Assembly: GCA_001820255.1 (NCBI GenBank)
Contig: MHPA01000027.1
Span: 27,179-52,543 of the forward strand
Direction of reading: 5' to 3'
Origin: Candidatus Staskawiczbacteria bacterium RIFCSPLOWO2_01_FULL_38_12b
Lineage (GTDB): Bacteria > Patescibacteriota > Minisyncoccia > Minisyncoccales > Staskawiczbacteraceae
DNA: 25,365 nucleotides
Shown: in pieces, positions 10,610-18,692 of the stretch
Numbering within the stretch: the stretch's first letter is position 1
Layout of the letters: each line of letters starts with the position of its first letter
Notes under the pieces: model-generated
The model's database searches: none
Told to the model about the DNA's origin: nothing
Seen by the model: the letters and a program-made list of their open reading frames with translations, nothing else
Program-made: the position numbers and the translations under genes

Positions 10610-12160
10610 TTACAGCACTCCCTTCTGCCGTTCTTCCACGTAAGCTGCCAAAATATCCTGGGCTTCCACTTTTACATTTCCTTCAAATAATATTCCGCAT
10701 TCGTCGCCCTTTACCAATTTATCCATATCTTTTTTGTTGCGCTGTAAATTAATAATCCTGCCCGCACCCACTTTTTCACTGCCACGGATTACTTCTAATT
10801 TAACCCCCTTTCTGATTTCCCCTTCGGTAATTTTTCCGCCTACAATCTGGCGATTTTTTTCGCCAAAAAAGATGATAAGCGCCTTGATCTTGCCAATATC
10901 TTTGCGTACCACTTCGTCTCCCAGTGATTTTTCCATGCCGTTTCGTATTTCCTGGATTAATTCATAAATAATATCAAAGGTTTTTATCCTCACCCGCTTG
11001 GTGGCGTCTTTGCTTAATATCTGCATTACACCAGGAGTTATTTTTACCCGAAATCCTATAATGACGGCCTTTGAATATTCGGCCAGCTTTACATCGGTTT
11101 CGTTGATATCGCCCACTTCGGTTTTTAAAATCCTTAATGTCACCTGGTCTTGGGGAAGATTTTTTAACATTCCCTCAATGGCTTCAATGGACCCAAATAC
11201 ATCGCCTTTTAAAATAACGTTTACCACCTTTTGGCCGGCGCCAATATCAATAACCGTGGTGTTGATTTCCCGTTTTGAAACTTCAGTTTTTAAATGGCTT
11301 GCCGCGGCTTGGGCAGTTAGATAGGTTTTAAATTTTTCCCCGACTCCGGGAACTTTCTCAAATCCCAGCACAATCGCCGGCTGGGAAGGGTGGGCCTTAT
11401 CAATTATTTTGCCGGAAAAATCATAGAGAGATTTAATTTTGGCCAGTGCCAAATCGGTGGCAATAATATCTTTGGCATGCAACGTTCCTTTTTCAACAAT
11501 AACCGTTGCTATCGGCCCCTTTAAGCCATCCATGTAAGATTCAATAATCAAGCCTTCGGCGGGCACTTTTAAATCCGCTGTCAATCCTTGCATATCCGCA
11601 ACCAGTAAAATCATCTCCAGCAATTCATCAATTCCTGTTTTTTCTTTTGCTGAAACTTCTACACAAGGAATGGCGCCGCCCATGGATTCTGTTAAAATAT
11701 CAACTTTTGCCAATTCACGCTTAATTTTTTCCGGATCGGCGTTGGGCAGATCTATTTTATTTAACACCACAATCATGGGAATTTGAGCTTTTTTTATGGC
11801 CATAATCGCTTCCTTGGTTTGAGGTTGGACGCTTTGGGCGGCGTCCACCACCAAAAGGGCAATATCGGCAACGCTGGCACCGCGGGATCTCATGGCTGAA
11901 AATGCCTCGTGCCCTGGAGTATCAATAAAAGTAAGGCTTTTGCCATTAAATTCCACTTCATAGGCTCCGATATGCTGGGTAATGCCGCCGGATTCTTTTT
12001 TGGTAATATTAAAGTCTTTAATGGCTTCCAGTAATGAGCTTTTACCATGATCCACGTGACCTAAAACCACGGCCACCGGCGGCCGTTGCCAAACTTGCTC
12101 CACTATTTTTTTAGATATTTTGGGAGTTTTTTTAGTTGTAGCTTTTAGTTTTTTTATCAT
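10610..12160 (-). CDS. infB: Translation initiation factor IF-2 (short form)
   Basis: 516-aa GTPase that brings fMet-tRNA to the 30S subunit. The GTPase motifs are intact: G1 GHVDHGKSS, G3 DTPGHEAF, G4 NKIDLP and G5 SAKEKTG, followed by domain II (IESYMDGLKGPIATVIVEKG), domain III and a C-terminal fMet-tRNA-binding domain. Only about 28 residues precede the G domain, compared with several hundred in E. coli IF-2 (890 aa), so the N-terminal extension is lost. There is no SD. nusA, usually upstream, is not here; a split DUF4446 gene lies upstream instead. Confidence 0.96.
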   Translation of the reverse strand: MIKKLKATTKKTPKISKKIVEQVWQRPPVAVVLGHVDHGKSSLLEAIKDFNITKKESGGITQHIGAYEVEFNGKSLTFIDTPGHEAFSAMRSRGASVADIALLVVDAAQSVQPQTKEAIMAIKKAQIPMIVVLNKIDLPNADPEKIKRELAKVDILTESMGGAIPCVEVSAKEKTGIDELLEMILLVADMQGLTADLKVPAEGLIIESYMDGLKGPIATVIVEKGTLHAKDIIATDLALAKIKSLYDFSGKIIDKAHPSQPAIVLGFEKVPGVGEKFKTYLTAQAAASHLKTEVSKREINTTVIDIGAGQKVVNVILKGDVFGSIEAIEGMLKNLPQDQVTLRILKTEVGDINETDVKLAEYSKAVIIGFRVKITPGVMQILSKDATKRVRIKTFDIIYELIQEIRNGMEKSLGDEVVRKDIGKIKALIIFFGEKNRQIVGGKITEGEIRKGVKLEVIRGSEKVGAGRIINLQRNKKDMDKLVKGDECGILFEGNVKVEAQDILAAYVEERQKGVL

Positions 12161-12247
12161 AATGTTTTAAATACCCAAACTCTAATGACCAATGAAATTC
12201 CCAATAACCTAATAACCAAAATATTTTGGGATTTAGAAATTCGCTTT

Positions 12248-12913
12248 TTACGATTTTATTGGGAATTGGGGTTTGGAGATTGGGGTTTCCCGAGCCATAG
12301 CTCGGGCGATGGCTTCTTTTTCTTCCGACGACAATACATGCTCTGAAATGCCCCCTGCCACCGCTTTTGCATACACCCTATTGCCTTCTTGGGTAAATAG
12401 ACCTGTTGCTTAATAAGATTTGTAGCGAAAATGTAAGATTTCAGAGCGGGAAATTTGATAGAATTTTGAAGTTTAGTTTCAGCTAAGCTGAAAAATTATA
12501 GCAAATTTCACGCTGAAAGGTTACATTTGCAGTAAAACCTTATTAAGCAACAGGTCTAATAAGCTAGAAACAACAAATCCGTCATTATTGCCATCCAGCA
12601 TAGCTATGGCAAAACTCTGATTTCCCCCCATGTCGCCAAAAGGATTAAATCTTACAATACCTATTTTTTGCAATGATACTCTTGAAATATCTTCCAGTGA
12701 CCGTATATTATCTATTGTATCTTTGAGCGTCAACTCTATTTCTTTGGTTTTTTCAATCTGGGAAAATAGCACTTCCCTTGCATCTTTCACATTGCCTTTT
12801 TCCAAAAACACATTAATCGCCTTGTTTATTCTCATATAATAAAAAAACAAAAAAAGGCTTAATGAAGCTAATATGGCAATGATTATCAGCAAGGTGATGA
12901 TAATTATTTGCAT
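12248..12913 (-). pseudogene. DUF4446-family membrane-anchored gene split by a palindromic element
   Basis: First part (ATG at 12913): an N-terminal transmembrane helix (IIIITLLIIIAILASLSLFLFF), a coiled-coil-like middle and the DUF4446 core QKIGIVRFNPFGDMGGNQ, then SFAIAMLDGNNDGFVVSSL. At that point the 157-bp element enters and translation ends about 12 codons later. The missing C-terminus is found beyond the element at 12397-12248: FTQEGNRVYAKAVAGG, then SSEEKEAIARAM, in the same frame. Deleting the element and one TA gives VVSSLLFTQEGNRVYAKA, the normal family sequence. DUF4446 function is unknown. The truncated form lacks the conserved VYAK and EEKEAI parts and is probably inactive. Confidence 0.9.
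12400..12556. mobile_element. Palindromic MITE-like element, family III copy 2 (157 bp) inside the DUF4446 gene
   Basis: Terminal repeats GACCTGTTGCTTAATAAG, exact at both ends, flanked by TA (12398-12399 and 12557-12558). Same length and same internal words as 2363-2519 (GATAGAATTTTGA, TAGCTAAGCTGAAAAATTAT). No ORF inside. Confidence 0.93.
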
Positions 12914-12995
12914 AAAGCCATAATACCCTAATTTACACTACAATTCAACGATATATATATGATAACCTTGATTTTTAAGACAAGGGGAGTAACAT

Positions 12996-13316
12996 ATGGA
13001 CACGGGATTAGTTTTTGCAAACCCCAAAAAGGAGATTGTCATGGGTATGAAACGAGAGTTTACCTGCAACGGCTGCCAGAAAATCATCATTAATTTTCCC
13101 CTTAATTGGTTTAGCCTGTCCCAGATGCAACAGGATGCACAAAATACGGCAAAGTTACAAAATGACCAATGTTTTTGCAGCTTAAAATGCTTGTTGCACT
13201 GGACGCAAGAAGCAGTCAAGGAAGAAGAAAAAATGAAGGAAAGTGCAAGATCAATGCCGCCACGGGAAAGAAGGATGGTTTCCAATAATAAAATACTGGG
13301 GGACTTGTACCTTTAA
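12996..13316 (+). CDS. Small zinc-ribbon-like protein (106 or 91 aa)
   Basis: Two in-frame starts each have an SD: ATG 12996 behind AAGGGGAG and ATG 13041 behind AAAAAGGAG. The sequence holds TCNGCQK (a CxxC pair) and, 40 residues later, CFCSLKCLLHW, which together could bind one zinc; the rest is charged helix. I do not recognise a family. It stands alone with its own terminator. The double SD suggests two translation products or that the first 45 nt form a leader peptide region. Confidence 0.65.
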   Translation: MDTGLVFANPKKEIVMGMKREFTCNGCQKIIINFPLNWFSLSQMQQDAQNTAKLQNDQCFCSLKCLLHWTQEAVKEEEKMKESARSMPPRERRMVSNNKILGDLYL

Positions 13317-13339
13317 AAAATCAAACAAATGAATGCGCC

Positions 13340-13370
13340 GGCCGGTTGGTTATCCCCATCGGCCTTTTTT
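13340..13370 (+). terminator. Intrinsic terminator of the zinc-ribbon-like gene
   Basis: GGCCG/CGGCC outer stem with GTTGG/CCCAT partial inner pairing, followed by TTTTTT. Confidence 0.75.
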
Positions 13371-13387
13371 ATTGCATTTTTTAATGT

Positions 13388-13395
13388 GATATAAT
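13388..13395 (+). promoter_or_regulatory. Possible -10 box upstream of the pilus locus
   Basis: TGTGATATAAT contains a perfect TATAAT at 13390-13395. No convincing -35 is at the right distance. It fits the start of a pilus-operon transcript. Confidence 0.4.
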
Positions 13396-13399
13396 TAAC

Positions 13400-13512
13400 G
13401 GAGTAATCACGAATATGCGAATCTAAATTAATATACAAATATACGAATCACGACGAAGCGAAAATTTGCATATTCGTATATTTGAAAGTATTTGTATATT
13501 CATGACTACTCC
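13400..13512. repeat. Palindromic element directly upstream of pilB (about 113 bp)
   Basis: GGAGTAATCACGAATATGC pairs with GCATATTCG-type and TATTCATGACTACTCC words; inside, CAAATATACGAAT recurs in inverse orientation as ATTCGTATATTTG. It ends 5 nt before the pilB start and so forms most of its leader. Confidence 0.7.
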
Positions 13513-13517
13513 AAATT

Positions 13518-15263
13518 ATGAAAGTTGATTCAAGCAAACTACTAAAATTTATTTTGGAAGCAGGGCTGATTAACGAAAGCCAACTGGCAACGGTTCTTCA
13601 AAAAAGCAAAAAGAACAGCCAGGAAGTTGGCGATGTGTTAATTTCTGAAAACCTCATCACCAAAAAAGAATTGATAAAAATAGAGGCGTATCTTTTAGGA
13701 ATCCCGTTTATCAATTTGGAACACGAAATAATCCCTCCGGATGTGCTAAAGATTATCCCTGAATCAATTGCCAAGTCCCATAACATTGTTGCCTTTAGGC
13801 GAAAAGGGGACAACCTTGAAGTGGCCATGATAGATCCGGAAGATTTAAGGACTATTGAATTTATAGAAAAAACAATCCCTTCTATTAAAATTTTACCAAG
13901 GCTTTCCACTCCCGAAAGTATAAAAAGCGCGATATCCCAGTACCAAAAAACATTGGAAATAGAATTTAAAGATATTATTGGGGAAGAAGAAATCAAGCAT
14001 ATAAAAGAATCCGATGCTTTTGGTGGAAAAGAGGAAATAAAAAAAGCCGCCCAAGATATACCGATTATAAAAATCGTAGATACGCTGTTAAAACATGCCA
14101 TTTTACAGGGAACAAGCGATGTGCATATTGAACCTCTAGAGAAAGAGGTGATAGTCCGCTACCGAGTTGACGGCATATTGCACGATGTCATGACCCTCCC
14201 CGCTACGGCCAACCTTGGCATGGTGGCGAGAATAAAAGTACTTTCAAATTTAAAACTTGATGAAAACCGGCTGCCCCAAGACGGAAGGTTTAAAATTGAA
14301 ACCGATGATTTTAAGTATTCAGTGAGAGTTTCTATATTGCCGGTGTTTAATGGCGAAAAAATCGTTATGAGATTATTGGCCGAAAACACCAAATCCTCCA
14401 CCCTGGATAAATTAGGGTTTAATGGAAAAGTATTGGAGCAAATTAAGCATAATTTAAATAAAGCTTCCGGCATGATACTTATTACCGGCCCCACGGGTTC
14501 GGGAAAAACCACCACGCTCTATGCCATGATGGATATTTTAAATACCCCTGAAGTAAATATTTCCACCGTTGAAGACCCTATTGAGTATCGCATGCCAAGA
14601 ATCAATCAAACGCAGGTAAATACCCAAATAGGCTTGACCTTTGCCGCCGGGTTGCGAGTATTGGTCAGGCAAGACCCGGATATTATTATGGTAGGAGAAA
14701 TCAGGGACGACGAAACTGCGGCCCTGGCAATCAATGCGGCACTCACCGGACACTTGGTATTATCTACCTTGCATACCACCGAAGCCGCAGGCGCCATTCC
14801 CCGGCTTATTGATATGAAAGCCGAACCTTTCTTAATATCCTCCACCTTGGATATGGTGATTGCACAGCGATTAGTAAGAAAATTTGCCGGTGAAAAAGAA
14901 AAATACAGCCCAAAACCCGAAGAATTAAAAAACTTGGAAAAATATATTAATCTACAAAGGATTCTAGAAATTTTAAAAGAAGAAAAACTATTAAAACCCA
15001 AAGCTACGGTAAAAGATATTGAATTTTACAAGCCAAAACCTTCCAAAGATTCTGTTGATGGCTACAAAGGGAGGATTGGAATTGTGGAAGTGCTGGCAGT
15101 AACAGAAACCATACGGGATTTGATTGTAAAAAAAGCGACCACTAAAGAAATTGCAAACCAGGCAAGGCAGGAGGGCATGCGAACCATGATTGAGGACGGA
15201 TTTGTCAAAGCGGTACAAGGATTGACATCAATTGAGGAAATTTTACGGGTGATTACGGAGTAA
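13518..15263 (+). CDS. pilB: Type IV pilus extension ATPase PilB (GspE/PulE family)
   Basis: 581-aa cytoplasmic hexameric ATPase that powers pilus assembly. An N-terminal MshEN-type domain (about 1-150) is followed by the ATPase: IPIIKIVDTLLKHAILQGTSDVHIEP, Walker A GPTGSGKTTTLYA, Asp box and Walker B RQDPDIIMVGEIRDDETA, and the His box TGHLVLSTLHTTEAAGAIPR. The tetracysteine zinc motif of many PilB/PulE proteins is missing from the C-terminal region (about 460-515). It is the first gene of the pilus locus. No SD; the leader is a palindromic repeat. Confidence 0.95.
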   Translation: MKVDSSKLLKFILEAGLINESQLATVLQKSKKNSQEVGDVLISENLITKKELIKIEAYLLGIPFINLEHEIIPPDVLKIIPESIAKSHNIVAFRRKGDNLEVAMIDPEDLRTIEFIEKTIPSIKILPRLSTPESIKSAISQYQKTLEIEFKDIIGEEEIKHIKESDAFGGKEEIKKAAQDIPIIKIVDTLLKHAILQGTSDVHIEPLEKEVIVRYRVDGILHDVMTLPATANLGMVARIKVLSNLKLDENRLPQDGRFKIETDDFKYSVRVSILPVFNGEKIVMRLLAENTKSSTLDKLGFNGKVLEQIKHNLNKASGMILITGPTGSGKTTTLYAMMDILNTPEVNISTVEDPIEYRMPRINQTQVNTQIGLTFAAGLRVLVRQDPDIIMVGEIRDDETAALAINAALTGHLVLSTLHTTEAAGAIPRLIDMKAEPFLISSTLDMVIAQRLVRKFAGEKEKYSPKPEELKNLEKYINLQRILEILKEEKLLKPKATVKDIEFYKPKPSKDSVDGYKGRIGIVEVLAVTETIRDLIVKKATTKEIANQARQEGMRTMIEDGFVKAVQGLTSIEEILRVITE

Positions 15264-15267
15264 ACCC

Positions 15268-15351
15268 ATCAACGAATAACGAATCCCTTACGAATTTACG
15301 AATAACGTGACGTCATTCGCAGATTCGCAACAAGATTCGTTATTCGTTGAT
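15268..15351. repeat. Palindromic element between pilB and pilC (84 bp)
   Basis: Perfect 18-bp ends ATCAACGAATAACGAATC and GATTCGTTATTCGTTGAT around a less symmetric centre. It starts 4 nt after the pilB stop and ends 7 nt before the pilC ATG. Confidence 0.85.
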
Positions 15352-15358
15352 AACAATA

Positions 15359-16570
15359 ATGCCTAACTATTTTTACACTGCTAAATCATTTGACGGCCAA
15401 ACAAAAACCGGCACTTTGTTTAGCAACGATGCCAGTCAGCTTGCCCAAACTTTAAGAAAGGAAAATTTATTTTTAATTAATGCCACTTTAAAAGAAAAAA
15501 AAGATAAAAAGCTTGCGTTTGATATTCCTTTTGTGGGTATTTCCTCCACGGAAAAAATAATGATGACCAGGAATTTGTGGATTATGTTTTCTTCCGGCCT
15601 TTCATTAGTAAGAATTTTTACGATCTTATCCAACCAGGCAAAAAAGAAAAAATTAAAAACCATGATGATACATATCAATGAAAAGCTCAATAAGGGAGAG
15701 GGCCTTTCTGATTCGCTATCTTACTACCCGAAAGTGTTTAATAATTTTTTTGTAAGCATGGTAAAAATTGGGGAAGAATCAGGAACGCTGGAAGAAATTT
15801 TTGAAATTCTTTCAACCCATATGGACCGGGACCATGAGTTAAAATCCAAAATACGGGGAGCCATGATTTATCCTTGCATTATTGTGATTACCATGATGGG
15901 AATTGGAGTAGTGATATCGGTATTTGTGTTGCCAAAGTTTTCCGCCTTCTTGCTTGGCATGAATATTCCACTGCCTATTTATACAAGGATTTTGATATTT
16001 TTGGGAGCTTTTTCCCAAAAATATTGGTATATGGCAATTATTGCCCCTATCTTTTTGGTATACCTTTTTTTCATGATCATAAAAACCAAACGGGGAAAAT
16101 GGATAGTAGATACTATTTTGTTAAGAACCCCTCTCATTTCTTCATTTGTTAAAAAAAATAATTCCACCGTATTAATCCGCTCATTAAGCTCGCTTAACGC
16201 TTCCGGAATCTCCCTAGTAAGATCCCTGGAAATTACTTTTGAAACCGTGGGGAATATTTACTTTAAAAATGCCCTGCATGAAGCTGTGGAAAAAGTGAAA
16301 AAGGGTGAAAAATTATCGAGCGCATTAAAACCCTATGCAAATATATTTCCTTTTGGAGCCATTGATATGATGGAGGTTGGCGAAGAAACGGGAAAAACTT
16401 CCGTGGTATTAAAAAAATTATCAGAATTTTATGAACAAGAAGTTATTGAAGTTACCAAAAACTTTGCGGTGATTATTGAGCCAATTTTAATCATTTTTCT
16501 AGGCTTGTTGGTTGCCTTTTTTGCCATTTCTATTATTGAACCGATGTATTCGTCACTTAAAAGCATTTAA
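15359..16570 (+). CDS. pilC: Type IV pilus inner-membrane platform protein PilC (GspF family)
   Basis: 403 aa from ATG 15359; an upstream in-frame TTG at 15347 lies in the palindrome and is less likely. Two GspF repeats are seen: a first with SGLSLVRIFTIL and MVKIGEESGTLEEIFEILS, a second with ASGISLVRSLEIT and MMEVGEETGKTSVVLKKLS. Three membrane spans: about 170-195, 222-242 and the last 25 residues. It couples PilB to pilin insertion. No SD. Confidence 0.93.
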   Translation: MPNYFYTAKSFDGQTKTGTLFSNDASQLAQTLRKENLFLINATLKEKKDKKLAFDIPFVGISSTEKIMMTRNLWIMFSSGLSLVRIFTILSNQAKKKKLKTMMIHINEKLNKGEGLSDSLSYYPKVFNNFFVSMVKIGEESGTLEEIFEILSTHMDRDHELKSKIRGAMIYPCIIVITMMGIGVVISVFVLPKFSAFLLGMNIPLPIYTRILIFLGAFSQKYWYMAIIAPIFLVYLFFMIIKTKRGKWIVDTILLRTPLISSFVKKNNSTVLIRSLSSLNASGISLVRSLEITFETVGNIYFKNALHEAVEKVKKGEKLSSALKPYANIFPFGAIDMMEVGEETGKTSVVLKKLSEFYEQEVIEVTKNFAVIIEPILIIFLGLLVAFFAISIIEPMYSSLKSI

Positions 16571-16571
16571 C

Positions 16572-17531
16572 ATGGAACACATAACCCGTAACAAAAAAAT
16601 AAATTCTTTGCTCCATAATCCATGCTCCATGCTCCATGAAAGTGGTTTTACCCTGCTTGAAATAATAATTGTCGTTTTCGTTTTAACAGTCCTTGGGGCG
16701 ATAACCATACCAAATATGGCACTCTTTCAAAAAACACCCCAGTTAAACAATACGTTTGAAGAAGTTGCCAACACCTTAAGAATAGCTCAAAATAAAACAC
16801 TGTCTTCAGAAGGAAATAGCCGGTATGGCGTATATTTTAAAACTACCGTCACTCCCCATCAATATATTTTATTTAAAGGAGATACCTATGCCTCAAGAGA
16901 CAGTTCGTACGATCAAACATACCCGATCCCGGGTATTACTGAGTTTTATGGAATTACCACCCAAGACGATGAAGTGGTTTTTAATAAATTAACAGGATCT
17001 ACCGAAAACTCAGGCAGTATATCATTAAGATTAATAGAAGACACCAGCCAAATGAAAACTATTTATATAGACAATGCTGGTGTTATTGGAGCTACTGCGC
17101 CCCAAACTCCTTCTGATACAAGAATAAAAGATGCAAGGCATATAAATTTTACCTATAACAGAACCATTGTTACCAATACCGAAGATATTATTTTAACATT
17201 TAATGGTAGCACCATAGAAACCATCCCAATGAATCAGTACCTTGCCACCGGTCAATTTGATTGGACGGGCACCGTTAACGCTGGCGGTTTTAATCAGACG
17301 GTAAGAATACACACAAATGTATTAAATTCCCCCGAAACTCAATTTTCTGTGTTTCGCGATATGAGGTTTAACGATAAAAGCTTTGTCGTTGAAATTTCGG
17401 GAGACAATACTGGCGCCTTAGCAGAATATTCTGCTAATGGACTTACCGTAAATGGATTGACTTCTATCGATGACTGCTCAACTGGCGCAACCGGTCTATC
17501 TATTTATGTTTCAAACTGTTTATGGCAATAA
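16572..17531 (+). CDS. Type IV prepilin with large C-terminal domain
   Basis: Class III signal: ...HESG then FTLLEIIIVVFVLTVLGAITI, with Glu at +5 and a hydrophobic helix. ATG 16572 gives a long leader made of repeat DNA; ATG 16629 gives the compact leader MLHESG, which is the more usual length. The globular part is about 290 residues, Thr/Asn/Ser-rich, with beta-strand character and two late cysteines (DDCSTG, SNCLWQ) that may form a disulfide loop. GspH/FimT-type minor pilin is a possible alternative. Starts 1 nt after pilC. Confidence 0.85.
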   Translation: MEHITRNKKINSLLHNPCSMLHESGFTLLEIIIVVFVLTVLGAITIPNMALFQKTPQLNNTFEEVANTLRIAQNKTLSSEGNSRYGVYFKTTVTPHQYILFKGDTYASRDSSYDQTYPIPGITEFYGITTQDDEVVFNKLTGSTENSGSISLRLIEDTSQMKTIYIDNAGVIGATAPQTPSDTRIKDARHINFTYNRTIVTNTEDIILTFNGSTIETIPMNQYLATGQFDWTGTVNAGGFNQTVRIHTNVLNSPETQFSVFRDMRFNDKSFVVEISGDNTGALAEYSANGLTVNGLTSIDDCSTGATGLSIYVSNCLWQ

Positions 17532-17565
17532 TATTATCAAAGGCAAACCACGCAACATAAAACAC

Positions 17566-18090
17566 ATGAAAAAAGAAAAACATAAAAACTGCCCACTTCA
17601 CGCTCCATATCCCACACAACAAAGGGGTTACATTATTTTAGAAGCTTTCTTGGCTGTTATGGTAATCGGCATTGCTTTGGCAGTTTTTTTGGATATTGGC
17701 GCATTATCAATAAAAACTGCCACTTCTATAAAAAAAAGCAGCCAAGCTAATTTTTTATTAAAAGAAGCCATGGAAACCACAAGAAATTTTAGAGATGGAA
17801 CAACTTGGTCTACCAATGGTTTGGGCACAACAACTCCGGGAAATAATAATCCTTATCACTTCGTATTAGACACCAGCACAACTCCCAATACATGGAATTT
17901 AACCCCGGGAACAGAAACCATTGATATTTTTACAAGAAAAATTATTTTTGATCAAGTCTACCGAGATGCTAATAATAACATTGTCAGCAGTGGCGGAACA
18001 TTAGATGCTGATACTAAAAAGGTTACCGCAACAATAAGTTGGCCGGACAGAACCATGAATTTAATAACATATCTGACTAATTGGAAGTAA
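17566..18090 (+). CDS. PilV/PilI-like minor pseudopilin
   Basis: 174 aa from ATG 17566. The prepilin cleavage region is QQRG-YIILEAFLAVMVIGIALAVF, with Glu at +5 and Tyr in place of Phe at +1. The mature domain has typical minor-pilin text: LLKEAMETTRNFRDG, then ISWPDRTMNLITYLTNW. It overlaps no gene; an upstream in-frame extension into the preceding gene exists but is unlikely. Probably part of the tip complex. Confidence 0.82.
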   Translation: MKKEKHKNCPLHAPYPTQQRGYIILEAFLAVMVIGIALAVFLDIGALSIKTATSIKKSSQANFLLKEAMETTRNFRDGTTWSTNGLGTTTPGNNNPYHFVLDTSTTPNTWNLTPGTETIDIFTRKIIFDQVYRDANNNIVSSGGTLDADTKKVTATISWPDRTMNLITYLTNWK

Positions 18091-18100
18091 ATCACATAAC

Positions 18101-18682
18101 ATGGAACACATAACACATAACAAAAAAACTGGGGAAAAAGAGGGGCAAAAAAAATGTTTCATGTTTGATGTTCCATGTTCTATGAATAGGGGATTTACCC
18201 TTTTGGAAATTTTGGTTTATATATCAATATTATCTTTAGTGTTATTATTAACCAGCACTGCTATTTTTTACTTTTCCCAATCTAATAAACAAACCAAGGG
18301 CGATCGGGAAGTATTAGAAAATGCCAGAAGAGCCATGGAAATAATAACGTATGAAATTAATGGGGCTAAAAGCATTTATACGCCAACCAGCAGCCCAAAC
18401 CAAATTTCTTTGGAGACTTCCAAGTATTTACCGGCAAATGAAACCACTACCTATATTGATTTTTTTCTGTGCGGAACCCGCATTTGTTTAAAAAAAGAGG
18501 CACAAGATCCGTTTTTTTTAACGTCAGACTCTGTTGAAGTGACAACGTTAGAATTTACCCAGGTTTCTACCAATGGGAACGAATCAATTAAAATTGCTTT
18601 AACAATGAACTATCAAGATTCAATAAATAATATTTTTCCATCAATTAGTATAACTTCAACCGCTTCTTTGCGAAGCTACTAA
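18101..18682 (+). CDS. PilW/GspJ-like minor pseudopilin
   Basis: Start options are ATG 18101 (repeat-derived leader) and ATG 18182, which gives MNRG-FTLLEILVYISILSLV, a normal short leader; I favour 18182. The mature part has ENARRAMEIITYEINGAKS, characteristic of PilW/GspJ proteins, and a Cys pair FLCGTRICLKK. It follows the PilV-like gene by 10 nt. Confidence 0.82.
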   Translation: MEHITHNKKTGEKEGQKKCFMFDVPCSMNRGFTLLEILVYISILSLVLLLTSTAIFYFSQSNKQTKGDREVLENARRAMEIITYEINGAKSIYTPTSSPNQISLETSKYLPANETTTYIDFFLCGTRICLKKEAQDPFFLTSDSVEVTTLEFTQVSTNGNESIKIALTMNYQDSINNIFPSISITSTASLRSY

Positions 18683-18692
18683 AATACACATA

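Noticed and set aside
11000..11324. 108-aa plus-strand ORF within infB
   Set aside because: Antisense shadow of a strongly conserved gene.
15347..15358. TTG start of pilC at 15347
   Set aside because: It lies in the palindrome's right end; ATG 15359 gives the usual PilC N-terminus.
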